A stretch of 57,461 bases of DNA, taken from the NCBI RefSeq assembly GCF_902804485.1, contig NZ_CADCST010000068.1, forward strand, positions 55,332-112,792. Direction: 5' to 3'. The translations under genes and the position numbers were made by a program. Position 1 is the stretch's first letter, and each line of letters opens with the position of its first letter. The notes under the pieces are model-generated. The model ran no database searches, had not been told where the DNA came from, and worked only from the letters and a program-made list of their open reading frames with translations. Positions 17,611 through 26,112 of this stretch are shown one piece after another. Source of the DNA: Flavobacterium collinsii (GTDB lineage: Bacteria; Bacteroidota; Bacteroidia; Flavobacteriales; Flavobacteriaceae).

Positions 17611-18609
17611 ATGAAAGCAATTGTTTTACATCAAAATGGGGAATTTCGGCTTGAGGAATTCATTACTCCACAGCCGTCCGAAAATCAGGTTCAGGTAAAA
17701 ATTGCCGCTGCCGGTTTTAATCCGATTGATTATCAAATGACCGAAAATGCGATGGAGCGTAAATTATTGCATTCGCCAGTATTAGGGAGGGAATTTTCGG
17801 GAGTCGTTACGTCTATCGGAAAAAATGCCCGGGATTTTAAAATTGGGGATGCCGTTTTTTGTGGTTCCGGCAGTATGGGGTCAAATGGTACTTATGCAGA
17901 ATTTATTTGTGTTCCCGCGGAAATTCTAGTGCACTTGCCAAAGCATGTTTCGTTTGAACAAGCGGCTGCAATTCCTTCTGCAGGACTTACTGCGCTACAA
18001 TGTTTGAATCGTATGAAAGTGCAAACTACAGATTTTATATTCATAGCCGGAGCAGCAGGTGGAGTAGGAGCAATGTTAGTAAAACTGCTTTTGGCAAATG
18101 GCTATCAAAATCTGATTGTTACGGCTGGAAATGAAAATAGTATTGAAGCATTAGTGGCAATTGGTTTGACTAAAAAACAAATCATTAATTATAAAGAAGA
18201 AAATGTTTACGAGGCTGCTTTGTTATTCAATGACAATCGAAAGTTTGATTTTGTAGTTGATTTAGTTGGTAATGCTATTGCTGTTACAGCAGCCCGAGTG
18301 CTAAAAACAAATGGTGTTTATGCAGATGTGACGAATTTTTTGACTTCGGAATCGCGTGAAGTGCTTTTTAATAAGGGGGCAACCGTTCTCAATATTTCAA
18401 ATTATGCCTACGGTCTTGAAAAGAGATATACTTATTATAAAAATGGACTGGAGCAGTTGGCTTCTCTGTTGGAACAGCGGTTAATTGCACCGCCAAATAT
18501 TGAAGTAATGGGTAATTTAGAAGTTTCAACAGTTTTGAAAGCACAGGCTGTACTTCGCGAAAACAGAACGAATGGGAAGAAATTAATCATGCAAATAAAC
18601 CCAATATGA
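17611..18609 (+). CDS. Zinc-independent MDR oxidoreductase (NADPH:quinone reductase-like)
   Basis: This 332-residue medium-chain dehydrogenase/reductase has an N-terminal GroES-like domain (about 1-125: AAGFNPIDYQMTENA, LGREFSGVVTSIG, GTYAEFICVP) and a Rossmann domain with the nucleotide motif FIAGAAGGVGAML at about 145-157. The structural-zinc Cys cluster of alcohol dehydrogenases is absent, placing it in the QOR branch that reduces quinones or reactive enals with NADPH. The stop overlaps the next start by 4 bp (ATGA), so it is translationally coupled to the cupin gene. Divergent HxlR supports a role in electrophile stress. Confidence 0.85.
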   Translation: MKAIVLHQNGEFRLEEFITPQPSENQVQVKIAAAGFNPIDYQMTENAMERKLLHSPVLGREFSGVVTSIGKNARDFKIGDAVFCGSGSMGSNGTYAEFICVPAEILVHLPKHVSFEQAAAIPSAGLTALQCLNRMKVQTTDFIFIAGAAGGVGAMLVKLLLANGYQNLIVTAGNENSIEALVAIGLTKKQIINYKEENVYEAALLFNDNRKFDFVVDLVGNAIAVTAARVLKTNGVYADVTNFLTSESREVLFNKGATVLNISNYAYGLEKRYTYYKNGLEQLASLLEQRLIAPPNIEVMGNLEVSTVLKAQAVLRENRTNGKKLIMQINPI

Positions 18610-19088
18610 AAACAATTCCGAGAAGGATCGTTACAGGAATACAAAATGGAAAATCGATAATTGAAAAGGATGCTCTTGTCACTAATGTTTCAGAACATTT
18701 TCCGGGTCTTATCATATCGGATATCTGGTCAACGGATTGTATGCCTGTTCTGTTAAATGAGGAGAAGGTTATTGACAATACCGCTTTTCCCCATACGCCG
18801 GAAAATGGAAGTTATTTTCGTTATGTTCAGATTCCGCCGGATGCTTCGCTTGGTATTGTGGCTCACAAGGGAGAGCCACATCCGTTGATGCATCAAACGG
18901 ATACGCTGGATTATATCGTTATTCTTTCTGGAGAAATTTATCTGATTGTTGACGAAGGAGAAACGTTATTGCAAGCCGGTGATATTGTGGTACAAAGAGG
19001 TACGAATCATGCCTGGAGCAATCGATCGGAGCTGCCTTGTATTCAGTTGGCCGTTTTATTGGATGCCGGAGCTTATAAAAGGCCCTGA
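18606..19088 (+). CDS. Cupin-domain protein
   Basis: This 160-residue single-domain cupin shows both conserved motifs in the C-terminal half: HPLMHQTDTLDYIVILSGEI (the usual Glu is Asp) and AGDIVVQRGTNHAWSN. Candidate metal ligands are the two His of the first motif and the His of the second. The gene begins inside the stop of the quinone-reductase gene, so the two are made together. Cupins of this size act as dioxygenases or isomerases, or bind small ligands; here a role in handling a quinone or aldehyde adduct is plausible but unproven. Confidence 0.75.
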   Translation: MKTIPRRIVTGIQNGKSIIEKDALVTNVSEHFPGLIISDIWSTDCMPVLLNEEKVIDNTAFPHTPENGSYFRYVQIPPDASLGIVAHKGEPHPLMHQTDTLDYIVILSGEIYLIVDEGETLLQAGDIVVQRGTNHAWSNRSELPCIQLAVLLDAGAYKRP

Positions 19089-19127
19089 TTAAAATTTGTT
19101 TCTCGGAAAAGTCTTTTTGAAAATTAA

Positions 19128-19212
19128 AGCCCTAGCCCGGATAGTAGCGGTATCCTTTGCCTGCTTTCTTTAAGCGGGCAAAGATACAAGCGGATAGCCG
19201 GAAATTGCTCCT
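19128..19212 (+). ncRNA. Flavo-1-like structured RNA
   Basis: The segment starts AGCCCTAGCCCGGATAG and ends GCGGATAGCCGGAAATTGCTC. Between them CTTTGCCTGC pairs with GCGGGCAAAG (one wobble), extended by TATC/GATA. This matches my recollection of the Flavo-1 RNA motif, a conserved structured RNA of unknown function found widely in Flavobacteria. It follows the cupin gene and could be its 3' element or an independent RNA. The assignment rests on remembered consensus, not a search. Confidence 0.5.
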
Positions 19213-19265
19213 GATTCGGGATGTTAGTCTATTATTTTGATAGGTTAATAAAAGTTTTGCGTGTT

Positions 19266-19300
19266 TTTGTCTTAAAATTAAAAATAACTCATTAAATTTG
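19266..19300 (+). promoter_or_regulatory. Promoter candidate for the met leader
   Basis: TAAATTTG (19293-19300) fits the flavobacterial -7 consensus TAnnTTTG, with a TTTG at 19266-19269 about 23 bp upstream. Transcription would start close to the leader ATG at 19309, giving a nearly leaderless message. Confidence 0.45.
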
Positions 19301-19308
19301 CCGCAACA

Positions 19309-19404
19309 ATGAGAAAAAAGGACCAGAATATGAACTATGATAACTGCAACATGATGATGTGTTGTAATGTGGTTATGAGGTTAATTGATCTGGCTTATGT
19401 ATAA
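19309..19404 (+). CDS. Methionine-rich leader peptide of metNIQ (attenuator)
   Basis: This 31-codon frame has six Met and three Cys, including the cluster NMMMCCN at residues 14-20 (ATGATGATGTGTTGT, 19351-19365). It ends at TAA 19402, followed directly by an intrinsic terminator and then metN. The Met codons lie in the loop of a 7-bp hairpin (TGCAACA 19345-19351 with TGTTGTA 19360-19366). GGCTT at 19392-19396, just before the stop, can pair with AAGCC at 19425-19429, the left arm of the terminator; CCAGA 19323-19327 can pair with TCTGG 19389-19393. This is the layout of a classical ribosome-stalling attenuator: scarce Met-tRNA would stall the ribosome, free GGCTT and block termination. Inferred from sequence only. 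Confidence 0.7.
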   Translation: MRKKDQNMNYDNCNMMMCCNVVMRLIDLAYV

Positions 19405-19424
19405 AATGGTATTATTTATTTGAG

Positions 19425-19456
19425 AAGCCTTTCATGATTATTTGAGAGGCTTTTTT
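19425..19456 (+). terminator. Attenuator terminator upstream of metN
   Basis: AAGCCTTTCA (19425-19434) pairs with TGAGAGGCTT (19443-19452), ten pairs with one G-U, an 8-nt loop and a T-run. It stands between the leader peptide stop and metN and competes with the GGCTT/AAGCC pairing. Confidence 0.75.
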
Positions 19457-19478
19457 GTTTTTAAACTTGAATTAAAGA

Positions 19479-20510
19479 ATGATTGAATTAAAAAATGTCA
19501 CTAAGAATTTCCATCAGAAAGACCGGGTAGTTTCGGCTTTGTCAGATGTTTCGCTTAGGGTTCCTCCAGGGAAGATTTTTGGAGTAATAGGAACTTCAGG
19601 AGCGGGAAAAAGTACCTTAATTCGATGTGTGAATTTATTGGAGAGACCCACTTCGGGAGAAATTATTGTAGACGGAAAATCACTGATGTTATTGTCAAAC
19701 GCGCAGCTGGCAATTGAAAGAAGACAGATTGGAATGATTTTTCAGCATTTCAATTTACTTTCATCGCGTACGGTTTTTGAAAATGTGGCTTTTCCGCTGG
19801 AACTTGTGGGGGCTTCAAAATCAGAAATCAAAAGTCGCGTTTTAGAACTACTGGAATTGGTAGGTTTAAAAGAAAAGGCAAACGATTATCCGGTCAGTCT
19901 TTCGGGTGGTCAAAAACAAAGGGTTGCCATTGCGAGAACGCTGGCCAATAATCCTAAAGTACTTTTATGCGATGAGGCTACAAGCGCACTGGACCCTGCA
20001 ACTACAAGATCGATCTTGAATCTATTGAAAGACATTAACCGTCGTCTAAATATTACAGTTTTACTTATTACACATCAAATGGAAGTCGTAAAATCGATCT
20101 GTGATGAAGTTGCGGTAATCAGCCATGGAAAATTAATAGAGCAGGGAAGTGTTGGGGAAATTTTTGCAGATCCGAAACATGAACTGACGAAAGAATTTAT
20201 AGCTTCATCATTACATCTTGATGTTCCGCAAGTCTATCAGGAAAGACTGCAAAAGGAAGATGGTGAGGGATTGAATCCGTTACTTAGACTTGAAATGACG
20301 GGTAAATCGGTTAATGAACCTGTTATTTCTGAGGTTTCGCGTTTATTTGATACGAATTTTAAGATCGTCAGTGCGCAAATGGATCAGGCTGGAGAAGTTA
20401 ATTTTGGCGTGATGCTGATTGAATTGTCGGGTAAACGTGAAAATTACGATGCCGCGATCCAGTATTTTATTTCAAAACATATTAAAACAGAAATCATAGG
20501 TTATGTCTGA
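19479..20510 (+). CDS. metN: D/L-methionine ABC transporter, ATP-binding protein
   Basis: This 343-residue ATPase powers methionine import at the inner membrane. It has Walker [10 protein letters not shown] (38-46), the Q-loop region, signature [13 protein letters not shown] (about 140-152), Walker [14 protein letters not shown] and the switch His in LLITHQ. The C-terminal ~75 residues (from about 268) form the NIL domain that senses methionine in MetN and trans-inhibits transport. It starts 22 bp after the attenuator T-run and overlaps metI by 8 bp. Transcription is probably controlled by the upstream Met leader; no SAM riboswitch was recognised. Confidence 0.93.
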   Translation: MIELKNVTKNFHQKDRVVSALSDVSLRVPPGKIFGVIGTSGAGKSTLIRCVNLLERPTSGEIIVDGKSLMLLSNAQLAIERRQIGMIFQHFNLLSSRTVFENVAFPLELVGASKSEIKSRVLELLELVGLKEKANDYPVSLSGGQKQRVAIARTLANNPKVLLCDEATSALDPATTRSILNLLKDINRRLNITVLLITHQMEVVKSICDEVAVISHGKLIEQGSVGEIFADPKHELTKEFIASSLHLDVPQVYQERLQKEDGEGLNPLLRLEMTGKSVNEPVISEVSRLFDTNFKIVSAQMDQAGEVNFGVMLIELSGKRENYDAAIQYFISKHIKTEIIGYV

Positions 20511-21156
20511 ATCCATTATTGAATTATTATTGAAAGGTACTTGGGAAACGATAGTGATGACCTTTGTGTCTGGTTTTTTCGGTTTTCTGCTTGGATTACC
20601 AACAGGTGTTTTACTTTTTCTGACCCGAAAAAATCAAATTTTAGAACAGCCGGTTTTGAATCGGTTTTTATCGGTTCTGGTGAATGTTTTTCGTTCGATT
20701 CCGTTTATCATCTTAATTGTATGGATGATTCCGTTTACCCGTGCGCTGGTAGGAACTTCTATTGGTGTAAGTGCAGCATTGGTCCCGTTAAGTATTGGGG
20801 CAGCTCCTTTTATTGCCAGATTGGTAGAGAATAGTCTTTTGGGACTTCCTTCAGGATTAATCGAGGCAGCAAGGGCATTGGGCGCAACACCTTTGCAAAT
20901 CGTATTTAAAGTATTGCTTCCGGAAGCTTTACCTTCTTTAATTAATGCCGCATCGATCACTTTAATTACACTTGTAGGCTATTCTGCTATGGGTGGAGCA
21001 GTCGGAGCAGGTGGTTTAGGACAGGTAGGGTACCAGTACGGTTATACAGGTTATGACGCTGTAACGATGAACTCGGTATTGGCTTTATTGGTGGTTCTGG
21101 TATTCGTGATTCAGTTTGCAGGTGATGCATTGTCTAAAAGATTTGATCATAGATAA
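20503..21156 (+). CDS. metI: D/L-methionine ABC transporter, permease
   Basis: This 217-residue permease has five predicted helices and the coupling EAA motif [24 protein letters not shown], by which it contacts MetN. The glycine-rich [19 protein letters not shown] stretch is typical of MetI. The start lies inside the end of metN (8-bp overlap), implying coupled translation. Downstream, the gap to metQ is filled by tandem heptamer repeats. Confidence 0.93.
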   Translation: MSESIIELLLKGTWETIVMTFVSGFFGFLLGLPTGVLLFLTRKNQILEQPVLNRFLSVLVNVFRSIPFIILIVWMIPFTRALVGTSIGVSAALVPLSIGAAPFIARLVENSLLGLPSGLIEAARALGATPLQIVFKVLLPEALPSLINAASITLITLVGYSAMGGAVGAGGLGQVGYQYGYTGYDAVTMNSVLALLVVLVFVIQFAGDALSKRFDHR

Positions 21157-21162
21157 CTGTAA

Positions 21163-21360
21163 TTGAGAGTAAAGAAGAAAGAGTAAAGAAGAAAGAGTAA
21201 AGAAGAAAGAGTATAGAAGAAAGAGTATAGAAGAAAGAGTATAGAAGAAAGAGTATAGAAGAAAGAGTATAGAAGAAAGAGTAAAGAGTAAAGAGTAAAG
21301 AGTAAAGAGTAAAGAAGAAAGAACATAGAAAAAAGAGTTAAAATTATAAAAAGTAGAAGA
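21163..21360. repeat. Heptamer-register tandem array between metI and metQ
   Basis: From the metI stop to the metQ ATG the DNA can be cut into unbroken 7-mers, mostly AAGAAGA, TAGAAGA and AAGAGTA, alternating as a 14-bp unit and then as a simple AAGAGTA run. The register holds through the degenerate end (AAGAACA, TAGAAAA, AAGAGTT, TAAAAAG, TAGAAGA) exactly to the ATG. Reverse-strand open frames here are repeat artefacts. Copy-number change would alter metI-metQ spacing in steps of 7. Confidence 0.85.
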
Positions 21361-22179
21361 ATGAATAATAAACTAAATTTTTTAAAAATAGCGGGAATTG
21401 TGGCACTGTCAATTGTGGTTTCCAATTGTGGGAAAAGTAAAACTAACGATCCGCACCATATTAAAGTAGGTGTTGCTGCCGGTCCGGAATATGCTCTGGC
21501 GCAAGCTGCTCAAAAAGTAGCCAAAGACAAATACGGTCTTGAAGTAGAATTGGTTTCTTTTAACGATTATGTGATTCCAAACGAAGCTTTAAGTCAGGGA
21601 GATATTGATGTGAATGCTTTTCAGCATAAACCTTATTTGGACGAGCAATCAAAGCAACGTGGATACAAACTGGCGATTATTGCGAAGACCTTTATTTACC
21701 CAATTGCGGCTTATTCTAAAAAGATCAAAAGCCTTTCGGAATTGAAAAACGAAAGCACTATCATTATTCCAAATGACCCGACAAATGGAGGTCGTTCTTT
21801 GTTGCTTTTGGAGAAAAACGGATTGTTAAAACTTCGTCCAAATGTTGGTTTATTGCCTAAAGTAATGGATATCACGGAGAATCCGAAGAACCTAAAAATA
21901 TTAGAATTAGAAGCGCCACAATTGCCACGTGCTTTAGACGATCAAAATGTAGTAATTGCGATTATCAATAATACTTTTGCTTCGCAGGCAGGATTGGTTC
22001 CGGCTCGTGATGCTTTGTTTGTAGAAGACAAAGATTCGCCTTATGTAAACTTAATCGTAAGTCGTGATGATAATAAAAAAGAAGAAAAAATAAAACAATT
22101 TGTCCAGGCTTTTCAATCTGCTGAAGTAGAAAAGGCTGCTGTTCGTGAATTTAAAGGCGGAGCAGTAAAAGGCTGGTAA
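21361..22179 (+). CDS. metQ: Methionine-binding lipoprotein (NlpA/MetQ family)
   Basis: This 272-residue substrate-binding lipoprotein has a lipobox VVSNC with Cys23. The family features are IKVGVAAGPEYALAQAAQKVAKDKYGLEVELVSFNDYVIPNEALSQGDIDVNAFQHKPYLDEQ and NDPTNGGRSLLLLEKNGLLKL in sequence order. It captures methionine and delivers it to MetNI. It ends the metNIQ operon and is followed by a strong bidirectional terminator at 22316-22365. The 204-bp repeat-filled gap from metI is unusual for this operon and may set separate metQ expression levels. Confidence 0.92.
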   Translation: MNNKLNFLKIAGIVALSIVVSNCGKSKTNDPHHIKVGVAAGPEYALAQAAQKVAKDKYGLEVELVSFNDYVIPNEALSQGDIDVNAFQHKPYLDEQSKQRGYKLAIIAKTFIYPIAAYSKKIKSLSELKNESTIIIPNDPTNGGRSLLLLEKNGLLKLRPNVGLLPKVMDITENPKNLKILELEAPQLPRALDDQNVVIAIINNTFASQAGLVPARDALFVEDKDSPYVNLIVSRDDNKKEEKIKQFVQAFQSAEVEKAAVREFKGGAVKGW

Positions 22180-22315
22180 TTAATTTTAAGAGATATAAAA
22201 GAGACTATCGAAAGACTCTTTTTTAAGCCCGATGAAGAGTTAAAGTTTGTAATGTGTTAGATGTGTTGATGGTTAATATTTCCACTAATATTTACAGATA
22301 ATCGGAGATACACAG

Positions 22316-22365
22316 TATTGTAAAATAAAAAAACAACCTTCGGGTTGTTTTTTTATTTTACAATA
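22316..22365. terminator. Bidirectional terminator
   Basis: A 23-bp perfect inverted repeat, from TATTGTAAAATAAAA to its complement, closes on a TTCG tetraloop between AACAACC and GGTTGTT. It separates convergent metQ and the alpha/beta hydrolase gene. The rest of the 22180-22494 gap shows nothing recognisable. Confidence 0.85.
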
Positions 22366-22494
22366 TCTTAAATCGAAAAAATGGGGTCAAACCAAACTAG
22401 GTGTTAAGATGTGTTGATGACATTCGAAAAATGATAAAGTATGGAAAGACAAAGTTTGGAAATCAATGAGATACTTGTTAAAGCGTAGAAGTTA

Positions 22495-23523
22495 TTATTG
22501 AGTTAAAAAGTCTTTAATTGTTTTTATATATAATTCTGGTTGTTCTGCAAAAATCTGATGTCCTGCATTTGGAATTAATTTGAACTTACTATTACTAAAC
22601 AAGTCAAGATACTCTTTGGTGTAGCCCCAATCAATATTATCGTATTGTCCTTTCATTACCAAAACAGGAATTTTGTTGTTTTTCAGTTTTATTCTCGGGT
22701 CTTTTAAACTACCATAGCTTACGCTTGTGTTTAAATTGCAATAACTACCAGCACCTCCTTCTTCTTTCAATACATTAGCTGGGTCACAAACAAGACCTTT
22801 CGTAAAAACATTAGCCATACTCGTCAGAAAACCATCAGCTTCTTTATCAGTAGCCAGCTTTGTTCCAAAAAATCTTGCCCAAATTCCTATAGAAACATAC
22901 CTTGGATTAAGCACGATTGGAAGTACTTTTGAATTTGCATTGTATGGTTCTTTTAAATTCAGGCTGTCGGGTGCTTTAATTTTTTCTAACGCTTCATTAG
23001 CAGGTTTAATCGCACCAGGACAAGTAAAAACAATTCTGTCTATTTTGTTCAAATTGTCAGCGGAGTATAATGCAGCTAATGCTCCACCCCAAGATTGTCC
23101 AACAAGAATTACTTTTTCGGTACCTAATAATTTGATAATTTCTTCAAGGTCTTTTATATGTCGTAGAGCAGTGTATTCTTTAACTTTTTCAAGTCTTTCC
23201 GAAAGTCCACAACCTACCTGGTCATATAAATAGACATCATAGCCCGATTCAGAAAGTTTTCCTAATGTTTCTATATTTTTGGTATATACGTATCCCCCAG
23301 GACCACCGTGCAGGTAAATAATTGGATAGGGTTTTTTCACCCCTTTGCCCGCAATGTGTGTATATGCAATTTTTGAACCTGTAGGTAAATTCCAGTATTG
23401 AGTAGTTGTACGAGGTTTAATGTAAGGCACATCCAACGTTGTAGAAATACAACCTTTAACGATGAATATTGCCAGGCAAACTAGAACTGCCCATTTTGTA
23501 ATTTTTAGTATGATTCTTTTCAT
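22495..23523 (-). CDS. Alpha/beta-fold hydrolase (proline iminopeptidase-like, S33)
   Basis: This is a 342-residue exported hydrolase. The N-terminus is a hydrophobic anchor ending in IVKGC (Cys25), which may be a lipobox. Catalytic features are HGGPGG at 72-77 (oxyanion region characteristic of prolyl aminopeptidase relatives), the nucleophile elbow GQSWGG with Ser144, an acid near Asp295/Asp298 in GQYDNIDWG, and His322 in NAGHQ. Such enzymes cleave N-terminal residues from small peptides or hydrolyse esters and amides. It is a lone minus-strand gene next to a long empty intergenic region, with no pathway context. Confidence 0.8.
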   Translation of the reverse strand: MKRIILKITKWAVLVCLAIFIVKGCISTTLDVPYIKPRTTTQYWNLPTGSKIAYTHIAGKGVKKPYPIIYLHGGPGGYVYTKNIETLGKLSESGYDVYLYDQVGCGLSERLEKVKEYTALRHIKDLEEIIKLLGTEKVILVGQSWGGALAALYSADNLNKIDRIVFTCPGAIKPANEALEKIKAPDSLNLKEPYNANSKVLPIVLNPRYVSIGIWARFFGTKLATDKEADGFLTSMANVFTKGLVCDPANVLKEEGGAGSYCNLNTSVSYGSLKDPRIKLKNNKIPVLVMKGQYDNIDWGYTKEYLDLFSNSKFKLIPNAGHQIFAEQPELYIKTIKDFLTQ

Positions 23524-24218
23524 CGTAATGCTTTTTACATTTGTTGTTAACGTTTCCTGGCGTTGCAGAGACGGGGATTTTTGTTCCTAATTAGTTTGTT
23601 CTATAGCGAGGCCAAATATACAAAAAGACCTTTCCATTTTACATGGACCCCTAATTTCTTAAAATCCCCAGCTGGCACAGGTATTCAATGGATAATGTTT
23701 TAGATTTGGTGTTTTGATTTTTTTTTGAAAATTCATAATAATGGAAAAAAAAGATGCAGTATAAAGAGCTTGTTAGTATAATACAATAGGGGGGTATATA
23801 CATAATTTCAAATATATTATAACAGATAAAATCCTACTTTGTAGTTTTTTTAGTAATTTAGCTAATTCGTATACTTAGTGCTTTTTGTCAATATCATTAA
23901 TATATGGAGTAGTGGATTGAATTTCTTTTAGGAGAATAAGAAAGGAAGTAACTGATTAATTCTAAGCAAAATGTTGAAAAGTGAAGGATAGAATTAAAAT
24001 ATTACCTTCTGAACAGCCTACTACTTCGCTCGTGTACTATTTTTTCGCTTTTTAGCATATAATAAATGAGTGCAATTATAGATCACCAAAGTTTCCCGCC
24101 TGCAAACTATTATTCATTTACCGGAGTGAAGCACTAATATTAGGTACTGAAATAAAAACAAACCGCTTTTCTTGTCCTTTTTTAATCCAAATTGCTTTTA
24201 CTTTAAAAGAGTATAGCA
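23524..24218. other. Intergenic region without recognised genes
   Basis: About 695 bp of AT-rich DNA. No convincing open frame, RNA gene or repeat family was identified. A GTTAACGTTTCCTGGCGTTGC stretch just upstream of the hydrolase gene looks vaguely like a recombination-site core but is not supported by a partner. Confidence 0.4.
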
Positions 24219-25529
24219 ATGCATTACCAAATTGAAAAAAGTATGAAAGAGAAAATAGAAAATCTAGAACAATCTAAGAATATTCAGGAATTTCTTTTGG
24301 CAATAAAAAGAAAATCGGATAATTTAATTAATTACTTCCTGATCTTTTTTTTTATTACGGGTTTATTATTGGCCTTTTATTATGATACTTGGGAAATTGC
24401 CATTGGAGTTGGAGGAATATTACTCATTGCCTACTATTCTTCAAAATTAGCGTTGCCTGAATCTGACTTTTATCAGTATGTTCTCAGTAGTGTATTGGGA
24501 ATTTTCATGTGCCAGTATATTTATCAAATGCACGGTATGTTTGAGATGCATTTTACTGCATTTGTGGCAAGTGCGATACTTATTACTTATCAAAACTGGA
24601 AACTGCAAATACCTCTAGCATTAGTAGTAATAATTCATCATGCACTATTTGGCTATTTGCAATATATTGGTGTCAGCGGCATTTATTTTACGCAGTTGGA
24701 TTATATGACACTTCGAACTTTTGTTATTCATATATTGTTGGCTACAACTATTTTTGGTCTTTGTGGATTGTGGGCATATCAATTTAAAAAATATAGTGAA
24801 GCTCATATTAATCAGACATTTAAAAAACGGGAAATTGAAAATCAAGAACTAAAAACAGCAAATTACGAGCTTGACCGATTTGTTTATAGTACGTCTCATG
24901 ATTTACGTGCTCCCTTGAATTCTATGCTTGGCCTTATTGAAATAGCCAAGGACGATACTACTGAAAAATTAATGATTGGACATCTTGAAATGTTAAAGGA
25001 AAATGCCGAAAAATTAGATAACTTCATTTGCGACATCCTTGATTACTCAAGAAACTCACGTATGGAAATTGACAAACAAAATATCAATTTTAAAGAGCTT
25101 CTTAACGAGGTAACTCAAAATTTAAAATTCATGGGAGATACTAGTAGGAGAGTCGATTTTGAAGTTGATATTGTTGGCAATGCTACTGTGTACTCAGATA
25201 AAAATCGTCTTACTACTATTCTAAATAATCTTATTTCAAATTCTATCCGCTATCAAAATTTTCAGGTTCCAAATCCATTTGTTAACATCAAAATTGATAT
25301 TTCTACTATTGAAACAAATATCATTGTTAAAGATAATGGCATTGGAATTCATGAAGATTTGCATCCAAAAATATTTGACATGTTTTATCGTGTTTCCCGA
25401 GAATCGGTTGGTTCAGGATTAGGACTTTATATTGTAAAAGAAGCAATCTATAAACTCAATGGAGATATAAAAGTTCAATCTAAAATTGGTCATGGAACCA
25501 CTTTTACTATTAAAATTCCAAACAAGTAA
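24219..25529 (+). CDS. Membrane sensor histidine kinase with His-rich six-helix input module
   Basis: This 436-residue kinase has a membrane module of about six helices (residues 38-185) carrying HGMFEMHF (His105, His111) and a paired His140-His141 near YLQYIG. The pattern recalls the membrane module of certain chemotaxis receptors and diguanylate cyclases. A short linker leads to the HisKA domain (STSHDLRAPLNSMLG) and an ATPase domain with NNLISNSIRY, VKDNGIGIHED and GSGLGLYIVKEA. It autophosphorylates on the His of SHDLR and most likely passes the phosphate to the receiver protein encoded 12 bp downstream. Clustered intramembrane His residues could bind heme or metal, but that is speculative. 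Met9 is an alternative start. Confidence 0.85.
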   Translation: MHYQIEKSMKEKIENLEQSKNIQEFLLAIKRKSDNLINYFLIFFFITGLLLAFYYDTWEIAIGVGGILLIAYYSSKLALPESDFYQYVLSSVLGIFMCQYIYQMHGMFEMHFTAFVASAILITYQNWKLQIPLALVVIIHHALFGYLQYIGVSGIYFTQLDYMTLRTFVIHILLATTIFGLCGLWAYQFKKYSEAHINQTFKKREIENQELKTANYELDRFVYSTSHDLRAPLNSMLGLIEIAKDDTTEKLMIGHLEMLKENAEKLDNFICDILDYSRNSRMEIDKQNINFKELLNEVTQNLKFMGDTSRRVDFEVDIVGNATVYSDKNRLTTILNNLISNSIRYQNFQVPNPFVNIKIDISTIETNIIVKDNGIGIHEDLHPKIFDMFYRVSRESVGSGLGLYIVKEAIYKLNGDIKVQSKIGHGTTFTIKIPNK

Positions 25530-25541
25530 ACAACTTAACCT

Positions 25542-25973
25542 ATGGAACAGAAAGCAACACAACCCTCCTTTAAAAAAATCCTTGTAATAGACGATAGTGC
25601 TACAGATCGTTATATTGCAAAGCGAATGGCTGAAAAGTATTACTTTGCTGAGGAAATTGTTTTACAAGAGTTAGCCACTACGGCACTTCAATATTTACTT
25701 TCGTTAGAAGGTACACCTCATTTACTTCCGCAATTCATTTTTCTCGATATCAATATGCCTGAAATGAATGGTTTTGAGTTTCTTGAGGAATATGCAAAGT
25801 TTTCTGAATCAATCAAGTTAAATTGTATCATAATGATGATTACTTCTTCAACACATCCTGAGGATCTTAAACGAGCAGAAAGTAACCCCCTAGTAATAGG
25901 TTTTCTCAATAAACCACTAAGTAAAGAGAAATTTGAAAGTATAAAAGATGAATTTCTATTAAAAAAGCATTAA
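25542..25973 (+). CDS. Single-domain response regulator (Rcp1-like)
   Basis: This 143-residue receiver-only protein has the acidic pair Asp17-Asp18, phospho-acceptor Asp69 in FLDINMPEMNG, Thr101 and Lys124 in NKPL. There is no output domain, so it acts by protein contacts or in a phosphorelay. It follows the histidine kinase by 12 bp and is surely its partner. The loop between the first helix and the Asp strand is of the extended Rcp1 type found with phytochrome-like kinases. Confidence 0.9.
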   Translation: MEQKATQPSFKKILVIDDSATDRYIAKRMAEKYYFAEEIVLQELATTALQYLLSLEGTPHLLPQFIFLDINMPEMNGFEFLEEYAKFSESIKLNCIIMMITSSTHPEDLKRAESNPLVIGFLNKPLSKEKFESIKDEFLLKKH

Positions 25974-26112
25974 GCATAAGTAGATGAAAATTAAATTTTA
26001 TTCTGTTAATTAAGAACGGTATGAATTGTGGTAAGAAAATTTATCCAATAAGAGGGATGTTTGTAAACTATTTGGAAAAAAATGATTTCATTTTTGCTGT
26101 TAAAGAAGTCAT

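Noticed and set aside
19213..19478. Possible SAM riboswitch before metN
   Set aside because: I could not identify the SAM-I, SAM-II or SAM-IV conserved cores; the Met-codon leader explains the conserved-looking structure better.
21147..21425. Minus-strand frame of Leu/Phe/Tyr/Ser repeats
   Set aside because: Translation of the tandem heptamer array; overlaps metI and metQ ends.
23524..23560. GTTAACGTTTCCTGGCGTTGC resembling an integron attC core
   Set aside because: No matching partner core at the other end of the hydrolase gene, no integrase, and no array of cassettes.
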